A stretch of DNA of 64,000 bases from Chionis minor (Eukaryota; Chordata; Aves; Charadriiformes; Chionididae), in NCBI GenBank assembly GCA_013398295.1, contig VZSF01006559.1, positions 65,839 to 129,838 on the forward strand. The letters are read 5' to 3'. The notes beneath the pieces were generated by a model. It saw only the letters and a list, made by a program, of their open reading frames with translations, did no database searches and was not told the DNA's origin. The stretch's first letter is position 1; the number at the start of each line of letters is the position of its first letter. Below, piece after piece: positions 25,372 to 38,822 of this stretch. The translations under genes were made by a program, and so were the position numbers.

Positions 25372-27265
25372 CCTGGCTGGTTTCCTCTGTTTTGTTAGTG
25401 GTCAGTTATGTTTCTGGCTGCAGCACTGGCGTGACACCCCCGTGCCTGGGGTGGGGGGCATGACCATGCCTGCGCACTGTTCTCTGGCATGCTTTTTCCC
25501 AGGCAAGGCAAGAGGAAGCCTGCCTTTCATGTCAGCAGCCTATTTAGCTGAAAGCAGAAAGACATCAGGTAGATGGGTTTATTCAGGGAGGATGGTGAGG
25601 AGAAATGATGAGCCCAAGCAGCTTTTGTCCAGTGCTTTCTGTTCAACTCCATCATCTGCCTCTTCTAAGACCTAACTGCGAATTTGGCATAACCTACTCC
25701 CTTTTCTTGGTTGACCAGCACTTTTAATTTAAAAGATCTCCTGCTTAAAATTATAGTTGTTTTTAAATTTGTTCTTAGCCCATTGCAGATTTCTTTACCA
25801 GTCTACTGAAAACTGAAGAACCATTGTTGACAGGAATTGGTATAACTCGCTTGTTTGGTTTCTTAGTTTAAATAACGGTTCTTGTGTGTCAATTGGCCTG
25901 AAATTTGACCTTTAGATGTAGAGAGTGTGCACACATCTGGTTGCTCTGACACATGTATTTACAAAACAGTATTTTTGAAGTTTTTATAGTAGAGTTCTAG
26001 TTCTAGGATAGTCTTGCTGATGAATTAACAGCTTGGACACCTATAAAACAGTATCAGATTTTGCAAAAGAATGGGAAATAAAAAAGACAAGTTAAAAAAA
26101 ACCATCAAAAAGTAAGCATCTACCAGAATGCTTTTTGATGACAGCAGGTCACCAAAGCTACTATTTACTTAAGAGATTTGAAACTAGGTGCTAGGCCTAA
26201 TTTGAACAACTTTCTGAAGACAACCGCGGTGTATTTCTGTACATTAATGTAGTTTTTTGTGAAGCCTCGCCTTAGAGAAATGTCAAGTAAGAACTGTGGG
26301 GTGATCAAGGTTGGTTGAGAACTGCAGCACAATGCTTAACACCTTCCTCTTGTGTGCCAGGGGAGTGGTATAAGAATACCATGACAGAAAAAACCCTAAT
26401 CTTCTTTTGCACATCCATGTGTTTGTAAGTCAGAATGAATGGGAGTATCTGTGAAGTAATAAAATCAATTTTGGGCTAATTTTTCATCACTTTATACGAG
26501 GTAATTAATAATATAGGTACAAAATTTGGTACAGAAGAGCATTGGTGGGAGAGGTCTACATTCTTTCAGTAAGTATGGTGTACCCCATTCAGTAAGTACT
26601 GAAGCACGTGCTTATCTCCCCTTGAAGATGGTGCAGAAAGCTGAGCTGAGTCCGAGGGAGGGGAGGCAATTAAATAGGGCCAAATGCAGAAGGAAGAGGG
26701 GAAAGCAGCATGGTGCTGAGTCAGAAATAACTATTGCGCTCAGTATTTTACAGGAGAAAGCTCTAGCTTTAGCTGTGCAGTGCACTGCTAATATTTTTAA
26801 CAGCTCTTAAAGCCTCATCTTCAAAGATGTCTGGTCCACTAGTGGCTCCGCATGGTGTTTAGCCCGGTGTCAGGTCAGTGGATTTGGGAAGCGTAGTCTT
26901 TGGTGCCTGAGCAGGGCGAGGAGAGGGAAAGTGGGCGAAGTGGGACCTGCCTGCTGGCCCCTCACCTTTGTCAGCTTTCTTGTGGCGGTTTCAGACATAT
27001 GCCATTCAAAGGAATAATATTTCTGCCACACCTCCATGCCACTATGCTGTCTGCAAGAGGCAAAAGTGTGAAGCCAGTAGTTGTCAGGAACTGCTCGCTG
27101 CTGTTAGGAGGGACTCAGTCTCATGTGCGTAAAATCAAAGTACACGTTCAGCGCCAGTTTTTCTCCTAATTTTTACATGAGGGCTGAATGCTCATCTAAT
27201 CCTGTTTATGTGGGGGCATTCAGCACATAATACTAAATGTGCTTGATTTTTTTTTTTATTTGCAG

Positions 27266-27290
27266 GTCACCTTTTAATGGAGCTGTAAAA
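27266..27290 (+). other. Candidate 25-nt alternative (poison) microexon
   Basis: The sequence has every splice signal: TACTAA with a candidate branch A at 27236, a long T tract ending TTTATTTGCAG (AG at 27264-27265), and an excellent donor AAAA|GTAAGT at 27290/27291. Placed between the second and third coding exons of UBE2E3 it adds eight sense codons, shifts the frame and makes TAA at 53591-53593 in the next exon, upstream of later junctions. The product would be a truncated protein or an NMD target. No transcript evidence is available. Confidence 0.3.
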
Positions 27291-27498
27291 GTAAGTGTAA
27301 ACTGCACCTTCTTTTGTCATCAGTAAGTGCTGAAGGGCGCAATGCTCAGGGCAGGAGCGTCTCTGGGCTCACATGTGGGAGAAGGGTGGGCAACCCCTAG
27401 CGCTACCCAGTAAGTAAGAGGGTTGAAAGGTAACATGGGCTTTTGTTCATTGCACTCTCTGTTTGTATAGGCATCCTCAACACTGCAGATACCTCCTC

Positions 27499-27536
27499 TT
27501 TTTTTTTCCCCTTTTTTTTCTTTTTTTCTCTTTTTT
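27499..27536. repeat. Polypyrimidine (T-rich) tract
   Basis: Runs of T broken by CCCC and single C, all pyrimidine over about 40 bases. Simple sequence. Confidence 0.8.
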
Positions 27537-30500
27537 TGGGGATGCTTGTCAGGGGACCCTGTTGTGCTAATCCTAAGACAAAAAACATTCAGGAGAGCTT
27601 TTGCTCTGAAGAATTTATCCACTATAGCTAACATTTCTCCTGCTTGGTTGAAAACGAGGGCTGGTGGATGGCTTGTCTTGATGACCTCCAGGTCAGACAT
27701 AATTAGGAAACAGAGCTCAGGCTGTTATCCCATATGGGGTGGTAGCACTTACCCCTTTCAGAGTGTCTTACAGAGGATCATGGTCCTTGGTAGAAGTTGA
27801 TTAAGTGCATTTTCCACATGATGCAGGCAATTCCTGTGGTCCCTCTCTACGGTGAAGAAAGTGTGATGCAGATGCGCTCTGCACGTATGCCAGATATGCA
27901 GTCATATGTTAGCCAGATGAAGCAGTCATGGATCTCAAAACCCCTTTTCTCCTGCCTGATTTGCAGCTGTTGAATTCATTAGCTGTGCACGTAAATGGGC
28001 AATGACCCAGTTGGGGGTGAGCAGTACCCTATGAAGGCTTCGTGCTGTAATCTGGGTGGGTAGTGGAATATGAACTCCGATCTGGAGTCAGAGTGTCTTT
28101 CTGAATTGTGCTCTTGTGTTGCAAGAGCAGCTTTTAACCCCTAGCAACTGCTGCTGCAGATCCTCCTCGTTCACTCCCTTCTTTGGCAGCTCCTGTTTAA
28201 ATAAGCGATGCCTGCAAAAACCATGGTGACGAGAGGAAATGAGCCCTAAGATGCTTCACCCCAGAAGATTGGTCCCTTTGAGGCACCAGGCAGGAATGTG
28301 CAGCGTCTGGAGGTGGCTGCCAGCGTTCTGTGGGTCTGTCTGCCCATCGGTGGCTGAGACGCCTGGCCTGGGTGCTGAGCAGCGCTATTCCTCTAGCAAT
28401 TGTGTGATCGCCGACATCAGGATTAAGTTCTCATTTCCAAAGGAAACTTTGTGTGTTTATTTTAAGTCACAACTTTTTGGATTAAAAAAAAAAAAACAAA
28501 CCACAACAACCTAGAACCATTTCACTACAGCGTTTCCAGGAGGGTGGGAAAAATGCCAAATGGAAGCAAATGTGGTTTTTTGTGGCTGTGAGAAGCAGGT
28601 TGGAGGCTCTGTTACAAGTGGCTGCCGCCAGTGCAGAAGTTGTATTCCTCCCTGCAGAGCTGAGCTGCCCCATGTAACATCAGCATTGCAGGAGATGATC
28701 TGAAGTGGATCTGATGTGAATGTCTCTGCTTTGAATCAGTTGCAATAAAAAAAACCCCCACTTTGACTTGCCCTCAGCGCCTGAAATGCACCTTTGTGAG
28801 ATTGCAGGTGGTTTTATCCCACTTCTGTTGTTTCAGAGCGAAACAGCTTGGATGACATTTGTTGGGTCTGTCCTGTGAACATGGAAAAAAGTCAAGTTAA
28901 GTGCTGGAAGCCGGGAGCTCAGAAAGGGATCATCCCTTACGTGGTCAGGGCTGCGGTGAGGGGCACCGTGGTGTTGACCCAGCTCGTAGTTGGAGTTGTG
29001 TGTGTATTTGAAAAGCATGGACCGGGCTTGCAGGCAGCGGGCAGCTGACAGAGGGTCTGTCTTGATTCGCCATCTCCTCTGGGAGCTGCTCTCCGGGTGA
29101 CCGGGGGTGCGTGGCTGCCAGCAGTGGGAGATGTGGGGTGGAGGTGGCGGCAGGCTCCTTTTCCCGTGCTACTGGGTGGGATGGCAAGGAGCATGAGGCG
29201 CAGGTGAGCTGCCAGGCCTGACAACACACACTGCAGAGACTGCCAAAAGGCAGAGCTTCAGGGAGGGATGAATACTGTAAGGGAAAACCCGCTGGCCTGA
29301 CTTCATCTCGAAGGCTGCCTGCTCAGTAAGTATGGAAGTGTCACTGGATCCTGCAAGGAGCTGTTGGAATAGACCAGAGACCAATGCAAGCAAGGCAAGA
29401 AGGCAAGAGAGACCACCTCCACGTCCTGCACGTGTGTGAAGATGACAGGAGTGGCCTGGGGCAGGAAGACTGGCAGAGTGTTTCTCAGGAGAAGCTCTTG
29501 CCTTGCCTTGTATCTTCTAGTGCTCCAGGGAAACAGAAATAATGAAGTAATAAGAACACTTGTTTTCTGCCTGAAAACAAAGCATTAGAAAAAACATAAG
29601 GTTCAACTGTAGCTTGCTGGGAGGAAACACTTGTGATTCGTGCAGTTGGTGTGGGACATTTGGTATGCAGGGCTGCATAAGGAGGCTTGCACGGGAGGCT
29701 CTCCTCTGCCTGTCCCTCAGCTCAGAGCCACTGTGGCATAGCTTTTATTTTTTCCAAACACCGCATGAATCAACTCGGGAGCAGGAGGTTGAAGCAGCAA
29801 GACAGCTGTTATCCTCTCCTTGGAGACTGGGAAGTATCAGCATGCCACCAGACCTGCTTCTATTACATATACTAAACACACTCGGTTCCTTTCTTCTGTC
29901 TGCTTTTCATCAAAAGGTTAGAGCACGGCTGAAAGAAGAGGGACTTTGAAGGGCAGGGCCCCCTGCCTAATTATGCGTTAGGCACCTTATAATAAACAAA
30001 TGAGCTGGAGGCTGTGGTCTAATTCCTGCTGTACAAACCCACAAAAGAGTAGTGGTGTTCAGTTCTTGCTTTCTCTTGATGTTCACAGATGCTTCGCTCC
30101 TGAGCACCGGCTCTTCTCTGCCTGGAAGCCTACTCTCTGGCCAGGGTTGGCGCCCTATGGGGTGTGAGATGAGGAGGGGGAGGATTGCTGGGAAAGTCCA
30201 GGGTTTCCAGGGAAAGTACATCTCTGGCAATGAGCATTTACCTGGGAGAGCCAGAAACAGGCTGTGGCTGCCTGCCAGTACATTCCAAATCTGTGATTTG
30301 GCAAACATGGGGCAGTAGGAGGGAGGGCACCCAGTGGGACTGTGGAGAAGCACACCTAAAAGAGCCATTTGTCCAGCTGTGTCCCCTGGGGAGTACCTTG
30401 GGCTAGCTGGGGCCCAAGCACTTCTTTTCACCTGCCAACCCTGCTATGAGAGCAGCAGTCTACAGCAGACGGGAAGGGCAGGTTTGCAGTCTTCTCCCTG

Positions 30501-32035
30501 TTTGGTGCCTGGCAAGGGGTGTGCTTTCAGGAGAGAGCGTGGAGAAACGCTTCCGTAGAAGTAGGCTTGACAGCTATTTCAGCGGCCAGTTAGGACCAAA
30601 TGAGCATGCTTTCACTTCCAGTTTTGTATGGTGAAAGGCAGCCCACCTCTCCAACAGTCTCAACATCTGCATGTTCTTTCTGGCAGCTTCTGCCCTGGTA
30701 TCTCGTTGCCTTGAAACGTGTCTTGTGATCCTGGTTTTGGCCAGGTGGTGGTAAAAGCAGGCTGGTGTGGGCAGCATGGCTCTGCTCTGTAGTTAGCCGC
30801 AATTACTGGCCACGTCTGAGAATGGCCCGTGCTTTGGCTTGTTTCCTGACCCATTCTCCAGACAACTTGCTTTTCTGCATCATCCCAGGGTTTCTGGGAT
30901 GTCTTTTATAACCCCTGGCTTTTAGCTGGAAGCTTCAGGATTGTTGACTTCTTTTATAGCCTTTCAAATTGTCCAGAGGTACTTCTGGCCTTCTTGGCTG
31001 GCTTCCAGGTCAGGCATGAAAATGAGCTGAAATCTCCACTCTCTTTCTTTTGCCTGCCTGAAACTCGTTTCCCTGGAGAGACCTCAGGGATACAGGGCAA
31101 GAGCTGGGCAAGGACCGCTGTGTAAGTAGAACAGGAGACAGAAGTGTCTGCCCAGCTAGTAACAGTGACAAATGTCACAGGAGAAGCACCGTCTCTATTT
31201 GTTTGAATTAGGAGGACAAGGAGGCATTTACAGACAGAGAAAGGAAAGCACAGTTAAAGCATATTTAATATGCATTTGAGTTTAAAAGCACATAAATGTT
31301 TATAATCCAATAGATAATTCAAATTTACTAAAGTATACCTTCCACAAGGAAATGTTGCAAGCTAAGGGGTTTGTAATTGCTTTGTTGACGGAGACTGGAC
31401 TTCGGTGAGGCTATTACAGTATTGACTTGAAGAGGATGTATCTGCTAACAAGGTGGGTGATCCTGTCTGGTCTCAGACAAGGCAAACAAAAAAAAAAAAA
31501 AGAGAAATGAGGGAAGTTAAAAAACTAGTGCCAGCTTGTGGCATTGGATAAGTAATCTCAAACCACCATACTGTTATTGTAGCTTTAAAGATATATAAAT
31601 ATATGAGGGTGAAAAGGAAGATTTCATTCGGTAGACAGGGTAGTGGCAGCCAAGAGAATTAGTTTACATTTTTATTAGGCATTCTCATTAAGGGAATAGG
31701 AGAGCAGGATTTATACTCTTCCCATCTCATAAGGCTTATATGGGACGTTTCAGTACTAGGATGCTTAAGCATCTCAAACTAATGAAAAGATCATTTCAGG
31801 GCTCTTGAGCTGCTTTATAAATTGTGATAACAGAAAAGATGTATTTATTTCGGGAACGATTGTTTAACTGGTAGAGATCGTTTAACTGGCTTGAGCTCTG
31901 CTAGAGCAATATGCCAGTGGTTGTCACATGCATATGTAACACGGTAGCTGCACCTGCGGGTCTAACCTGTTTACCAAGAAACCCAAATAAGATTGTGGGT
32001 TTTGCCTGTGCTCGAAAGAACAGTGAATTAACCTG

Positions 32036-32120
32036 AAGAGACTTTGTATCTCATGCTAAGAGATTGTATCTTATTCTAAGAGATTTTGTATCTTATTCAG
32101 AGAGATTGTAGATGCTCTGA
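32036..32120. repeat. Tandem repeat, four units of about 20-23 bp
   Basis: Units starting AAGAGA and containing TTGTATCTTATTCT begin at 32036, 32058, 32078 and about 32099, each slightly changed. Local duplication of unique sequence. Confidence 0.8.
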
Positions 32121-32238
32121 GAGAGAATTTTTTCCGTGAAACAAATATTACATCTGAAGAAACTATAAATCAATTTTTATCTAGAGCACTGGAAGTCTGT
32201 TTCATTTTCAGTTTTATTGCCTCTTTTTACACTGTTTA

Positions 32239-32340
32239 TTAATTCATTAGCTATACTAATTCATTAGCTATCCATTATTAATGTTAATTATTGTTAATTG
32301 TTAAGTTTTAATTATTAATGTTAATTCATTAGCTATACAT
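32239..32340. repeat. AT-rich duplicated block with TAATTCATTAGCTAT
   Basis: TAATTCATTAGCTAT occurs at 32240, 32257 and 32322, and ATTATTAATGTTAATT at about 32274 and 32311. The block is a nested local duplication rich in homeodomain-like TAAT cores. Slippage explains it without function. Confidence 0.8.
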
Positions 32341-32481
32341 TAAAGTATTCTTTATACTTTTATTATATGTTTATAGATAAAAGTAAAAGTTGCTGGTTTT
32401 CTGTGAATTTTGAATTAAGTAAATTGATTCTTAATAGTATTTCTTAGTGTCTAAAATGTAATATTGTGTTGGTATAAAGCA

Positions 32482-32556
32482 ACTCCATTAACTTCAGTGA
32501 CATCAGTCAAGCCTCAGATGAGACTAACTGAGAACAGAATTTGGTCTAAGGGTCTG
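32482..32556. repeat. Old dispersed amniote repeat fragment
   Basis: ACTCCATTAACTTCAGTG followed by ACTAACTGAGAACAGAATTT matches in order the old amniote repeat 'actccattgacttcagtgg...gtaactgagatcagaatttggcc'. The family name is not certain to me. Confidence 0.45.
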
Positions 32557-35500
32557 AGTACACTTGTTCATGTTAATAATGCTTGGCATAGCTCATGCCA
32601 GGAAAATATTTCCTATACCAGCTAAATATATTAACCTGCATATGTCCTGTGAAAAGCTACAGATTAGAGTAGCTTTGCTGAAATCTTTTCTACCTCCTCC
32701 ATTAAAACTGGGGGGACCGTCTATCCAGAAAGCATTTAAATAGAAAAATGTCCTGAGTTTGGGTCTTCATTGCTTCCGTCTCTCCTGCCCTGTTGCACGT
32801 TTCTTGGATTTGCGATTAAAACGCATTAACAGCTCAAGAGCTAAACCTGCTCATCAGGCTGATAAAGGCAGGGGCTAGTTCTGAGAAAACAACTCTTCCT
32901 GCTAGATCTCCCCTGGTTCCCTGAGAGCTAGTCAAGGTCTCTGGTAAATCTTCAGGAAAGGGGAGAATAGAAAATATTCCTGTAACATATTCTGCATGGG
33001 ATGTTTCTAAAATTGTTCCAGCCAACATAAGCTACTATCTCTTTAGGAACCGAAATTAATACTGTGTATTATGCTGATCTCATTTATCATTTTAAGGCTC
33101 CTTTTAGTTGACCCCTTGCTGCTGGCATTTGTAACATTTCCTAGATAGTAAAACTAAGCTGCTGTCTGTCTTTCCATAACCACCAGGAACGTGGTCATCT
33201 CCTTTCTGTGTCTCTCCAGCAGTTCCCACGGACCACTGCTGTCAGCTCCTCAGCAGTCATGTGAATTCCTCCTCCAAGTTTGGACCTGAGCAAGCGGCTT
33301 TCGGTTCATTTTTGGACATGCTTTTGAACACTGCTCTCCTAAGTAAGAATCAAGATTGCATCCAGCTGCTCCAGATTATTTAAATTTTTCTGAATGTGTG
33401 TTTGTTCTGGAACAGCCCCACTGAAATGAACAGAGCAGTGGGACGTGCCAAGTGTATCCTTGGCGGCTCTGAACAAATCCCTGCCTGATAACATGTTTCG
33501 GTTTGTTGTTCAACACTGCAGTGAGTTTATTGAAATTTCAAAGATCATAATTAGGCTTCAAAAGTTAACCTCGCGTCAGCATGCAGGAAAGAAGTGGAAT
33601 GTTGTCTTGTCCAGTTTCAGACTTGGTATCACTTGTTGCTGTGTGTGTGGTTCATCTGCCAGAACAGACATCTGTGACCTGCCATCCAACAGGTATTCCC
33701 CATCTAAGACCAGAAATGGGTCCAGTGTGGGGAACTCTGTCTTTCCTTTTGGTGCAGGGCATACTGGGGACAGGCCCCCGGGGGGCTGAGGGAACAGTAC
33801 CGACCTCTTTCCAGCCAGATTTATCTTTCTGTAAAATCCTGTGCAAGCACCTTCATTTGTTTACAGTTCCTTGGAATGCAGCTGATACAGTCTCATTTAC
33901 TTAGTCTAATAAGCAAATTACTCCCTACCTTGGCAGAGTTTATTTTTGGTGTTTCTGAGGAAAGTGTGATTGAAAAAAAAAGCCCACAAACCCAACACAT
34001 AGAATTTGGGGGTTTAGTTTTTGGGGGTAGGGTCTTTCTGGTTTGTTGTTGAGTTTTTGTTGTTACCACACGCGTAGGATCCACTGAAGTCTGGAGGTGG
34101 TGTTTGGCTTTGAAAACTCCTCTGAGTTACGGAGTAGGGCACGGTCCAGGCACCGTCCAGCTGGTAGAGGCCTGAATCATTAAATGCCGTATAGATAGTT
34201 TTAACTTCTCAGCGTTACCTGTCATTAGGCCAGGCAAGGAAATGGATTGTTGCTGCAAACTGGCTTGTTTCCAGACTTCATCCATGGAGTCATCACGGAC
34301 AAAGCCGGCTTGTGCCTCCCTCAGCCTCTGGCCTGGCATATATTTCCAGAGCAAAGCAGTGTGGTGGCACTGAGGTGAGTTTTGGGAAAAGCAGCCTTAA
34401 TATTAGTCCACATTATTTGTGTGCACCACATGCTGGTGGAGTGTTTTCTGCTGCTCTTGCTTATTAGTTGCTTGTTTTTAGTGCTGGAGCCTGATCACTC
34501 TTGAATGATTCTGTCATGATTCGGTAGCTGTGCACAAATCCCTGAGAATGTTTTTGTAGGTTTTAACTGGGTTTTGGCTGCTTTTGCCAATGTGTCTTCT
34601 GTGGGTGTTTCTGTGCTGCGAGACTGGGATATCCGGCCTCAGGCTGATGAAGAACTTTGTCCGTCAGGCGGAGCTGGTTTAGGGTTAGACGTCCTGCTGC
34701 TGGGATCGTTTTGTGTCTTCTTCAGTAACACAGATATATTTTGAATATGGATCCTCAGCCAAAGTAAAAGTAAAGTGTTTGAGAAAACTAAATCTAAAGA
34801 AAGCAAGGGTTTCTATTATTTATGTGTTCCAAAATTTAAAAAAAAATAAATAAAAATGACAGTTTTATTTATTGAGATAGAGGGAAGAGGAGATGATTTC
34901 TTTACAGATGAAAGTCATTCTCACTCTTGGGGTTCTGCAGAATAAATTATTCAATCCTATGTCTTTTTTGTGGACCGTTGAGTATTGACATGTATTGTCT
35001 CAAGCTCTGATTTAGCTACAAGTTGCAGAAAAGTAACAGCAGCATCATGTAGCTGAAAGGAGGGAGGAAGCAGGGAAACAGTCTTGTGCTTGACAAGTGT
35101 ATAAAATGTAATGGTCAGGGGACTGAAAGCAAGCAAACTCTCAGAGTATTTGGCTGGGAATTTACTGTGAAGAAGTCAGAGGGTTTTTATGCCTTTCCAT
35201 TTTTCCGCTTTCTTACAAAAAATGAGGATTCAGAGTGCTAAGCTCAGGAGGAATGCAGCTGCTGATGATGCTTGGATAACTTTACAAATGCCCAAGTTTA
35301 AAACAGTTGCAAATCTGAATGTTTACATATACACATTTTTTATGTTTGGCAGAGTTCTTGCAGTATCTCTAAAATTGTATGTACAACTGTCCTATACTGT
35401 ACAGTCCCTTTAAATTACTGTTTGTTTCTCAAATTGATGGTGCTATTTTTGCCTGCATTTTCATACACATTTAATAAGTCCCATAATACTTTCTTTCTTA

Positions 35501-38500
35501 TCTAGGTGCTTCATTCTTATGTTATAACACTGGCATTAATTTGCTGTCTTTTCTAGAAAAAATACATTATTCTCCAAGACTTTTTCTTTCCTGTCAAGGC
35601 ACTAATAATCATAGAACATGTAGTTCACTTTAGCAGTGGACCTGTCGTCTTCGTAGTTGTTTCAGGGGATATGTTATTAGTGAACTTGGTTCAGTGTACA
35701 AGCCATAGGTGTTCTCTGGTATTTTGGTATTTTTGACTGGCCGGAAGCTAGGTCTAGACAATTTGCTCTATAGGTTACAGATGCAAAATATTTGTCTTAC
35801 TAAAAGGTGATGTTTCTGAAGTTCTGAAAAATTATTTAAGATAGAGCGTGTAGTCAGGTAGTTAAATGGAACTTGTCAGACAGTTTAGAATTAAGGTTGC
35901 CATGTATAACTTCAAATTTAGCATTTCCTAGTTTATGAATATTTAATCAATCTCCTCTAATATATCCTTGTCATTTTCCTTTTCTATTTCTATTCTTCAC
36001 TATTGAAATATTTTTAGATTAAAAAGAAAGGTTTTTAAGGAGAAATAAATGTTGACAGTAGAAATATAAGCACAGCAGGTTTGCATCCATATAGTTGTTT
36101 GAGATTAACATGCAAACAGCTAGAGGCAATGTATCATCCTCTTTAGACTTAGTTTATAGTAAAAACATGATACATTGTTTCTATATTATTATGCAACAGG
36201 CATAAACCAATTAAGAAGTATTTTACCGTACACAAAGGGGATCGTTGCATTCATTTGACTAGAAATCCCGGAAGAAAAAATGGTCTCGTTTTCAGTAGTT
36301 TCTGGTTGTTATGTGGTTACCTCAGGCATGCTCAGAATAAAAGTTTTATAAACAAAACTTCTCCAGTTTGAATATCAGTGAAGAATTCAATCTATGTTGG
36401 AATCAGCGATGGTGACAAATACTTAGGTATTGCTGTCTGTCTATCTGCTGAGTATTTTCAATAGATATAAAGCAGAAAACTATGCAATTTATAATTAATA
36501 TTTCTTCCTCGAGTCTTGTGAGATTGTCAAGGAAAAGGAATTTTGTCTTCATGAGATGAAGATTGTCTTCATTGTAAGAAGAGTAACAGTTTGAAGGAGT
36601 ACGAGGGGCATATTCAAGGGAAGAGAAAGAAGATGTCTTTGAGACTGGATGGGAGGCGTTTGGCTGAGCCAGATGGAGGGAGAGAGGTAGAGCAAATGTG
36701 GGCGCATTCTGGGAGAACAGCGGTCGGTCTCTGTTGGCTGAGATTTTAGCAGAAGACATACTTCCCTTGCATTTCTGAAGGGAGATTGAGAAGGCTGTGA
36801 ATGGAGTGGGAAGGTGTAGTAGAGCTTGAGAATTTGAACTATGAGGAGGCTGGAAACGTACAGTCTGCAGAAGTAGTACCTTAGTTTGGTGGACCTAACA
36901 CCAAAATTAATCAAACAGCAAGTAGATAAAAGTACAGGGAAGTCAGTGTTTGAAAGCTGGGATTTATTTTTCTGTTGGATGCTTTCTGATGCCAAATAGA
37001 GCGCTATGTTTAGTTTATTTGTGCTTGGCATATTGAGCGTACCATGTTGTTTTGAGTGCGGCCCTTATCTGTACCTGCTTCACCTTGTGCCTTGACTCCA
37101 CGACACACTGCTCGGAGCTGTGCCTACAGGCTGTTCAGAAAATAAAACCCAGCCGGTGCTTGTTTGTTAGGCACCACTTTGTTGGGAGTGCAAACAAAAT
37201 TGCCGCCTGGCTTTTAGATAGATAGAAGAAGGAGCTTGACCATCAGAGCACTAGAGATTTTCAAGGCCTAGGTATTTGAGAGATGTCTCCTCTCTACTCT
37301 ATACCTGCCATCTGGGGAGAATGCTCGGATTTCCAAGGTGGATCCCGATGGCACTTGCTCCCCAGAGCCCAGGGAGTTCCCCCTTTTCTGTGCTCCACAA
37401 AGTTCTCCCCCCATTGGACTGCAGGTCTCGTCAGGATATGTAATTGCAAATATAATTGAGCTGAGTGGATTAGTTTATGACTGTGTAGGCAGTTGATGTT
37501 TAAGTGACTAATGTAATTCTTGTTTGTAGGAAGACTTGGCATAGCCCCTTAGTTGATCTGAGAAGCACAGAAATGCCAATCTGCAGAGTATATATAAAGC
37601 TTTAAAAATGGAAAGAAGAAAACATCGTCAAGAATATATCATCATGATACGCTCCACTTCGTATTGCTAATCACTGTCTTTATGCCTTCAGTGGTTTAGT
37701 GCTTTATATTAAAGGTGGACTGCTGCTTCTTCAGCGGCTCGTGTGAGTCGGTGGTTGATGAGGTGGTGCCGGGTGCCTGAGGTCTCTCTGGGCAAATCTT
37801 TAAAGGGGGGTGCCTGCTCTGAAATGTTTAGAGGCACGTGAAAGTGTTGTAGATTGATGGTTTCAGAACATGTTAGGAGATATATCTTTTCACAAAGCCA
37901 CGCTCATAAAATTACTGTAATGATGAGTGAAATTTGTTAACATTTAAAGAAAAGAAGCATTCATAAGTGTTTAAGGCATTCAGGATAGCATGGGAAGCCA
38001 AGTGCCTAGAGGAAAGCAGTGTAAATCTTTTTTTTAATCTTTAATACACAAAAACTTAGGGTGGACTCCTTAGAGCTGACAAGAGTGATTGTTCCCATTG
38101 AATGCAAGAGCAGCATATGGAAAAATTCAGATAGAAATTACTGGTGTCATCACTTCAGCATCAACTCTCAGCAGGAGAATAGTACCAGATTTTGCAGTAC
38201 TTCCCTTCCTAGAATATATTTTGAACAGTTTATTGCTTTCAGTCTGATTGGAAAAATACACTGTTGCTGCCTTAGCATTACACTTTTGGCTCCCGTATGG
38301 CATAAACACATGGGCCTCGAGTTCATCACGGTCATGTAGTTCAGGAGCGGCACTATCTGTCAGGTGCCACAGTTGCACTTCTGTAAATGAGGGCAACTCT
38401 TCTACCCTGTTGCCGTGAATTCTTTTGAACGAGTGAGGCCTCTCGCTTCCTTTCTTCTGAAGGCATGAGGGCTGTAACGTGTGGTAGAAGGTAGAATCCT

Positions 38501-38599
38501 TTCTCACTGAGTTTTGCTGCTTGAGAGCTGTGGACTACCGATGATGGAGGGATCGTGTCATTCTGCGCCTGCCAAAATGGGAGCCACTAATTTCAGGGA

Positions 38600-38822
38600 T
38601 TGCTGCAATAGGACAATGGGTAATAGTTTTAAACTAAAAGAGGGTAGATTCAGACTAGATAGAAGGAAGACATTTTTTATGCTGAAGGTGGTGAAACACT
38701 GGAACAGGTTGCGCAGAGAGGTGGTAGATGCCCCATCCCTAGAAACATTCAAGGTCAGGTTGGACGGGGCTCTGAGCAATCTGATCTAGTTGAGGATGTC
38801 CCTGCTTACTGCAAGGGGGTTG
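38600..38822 (+). repeat. CR1 LINE 3' region, lacking its 3' end
   Basis: Close to the CR1 consensus: AATAGGACAATGGGTAATAG, AAACACTGGAACAGGTTGCG, GATGCCCCATCCCTAGAAAC, TCAAGGTCAGGTTGGACGGG, then GATCTAGTTGAGGATGTCCC. Similarity stops after GCAAGGGGGTTG, so the last ~70 bases with the terminal octamer repeats are absent. CR1 is normally truncated at the 5' end, so a later deletion is likely. Its ORFs are shadows of the repeat. Confidence 0.85.

Noticed and set aside
26575..26600. Two strong-looking donors (CAGTAAGTATGG and CAGTAAGTACTG)
   Set aside because: I found no credible acceptor at exon distance upstream, so no exon can be proposed.
35605..35640. AATCATAGAAC, like the start of an antisense CR1 tail
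   Set aside because: The following bases do not continue into the CR1 consensus.
36403..37031. Two overlapping minus-strand ORFs (118 and 160 codons)
   Set aside because: Low-complexity Ser/Leu/Pro-rich products in purine-biased DNA with no known similarity.
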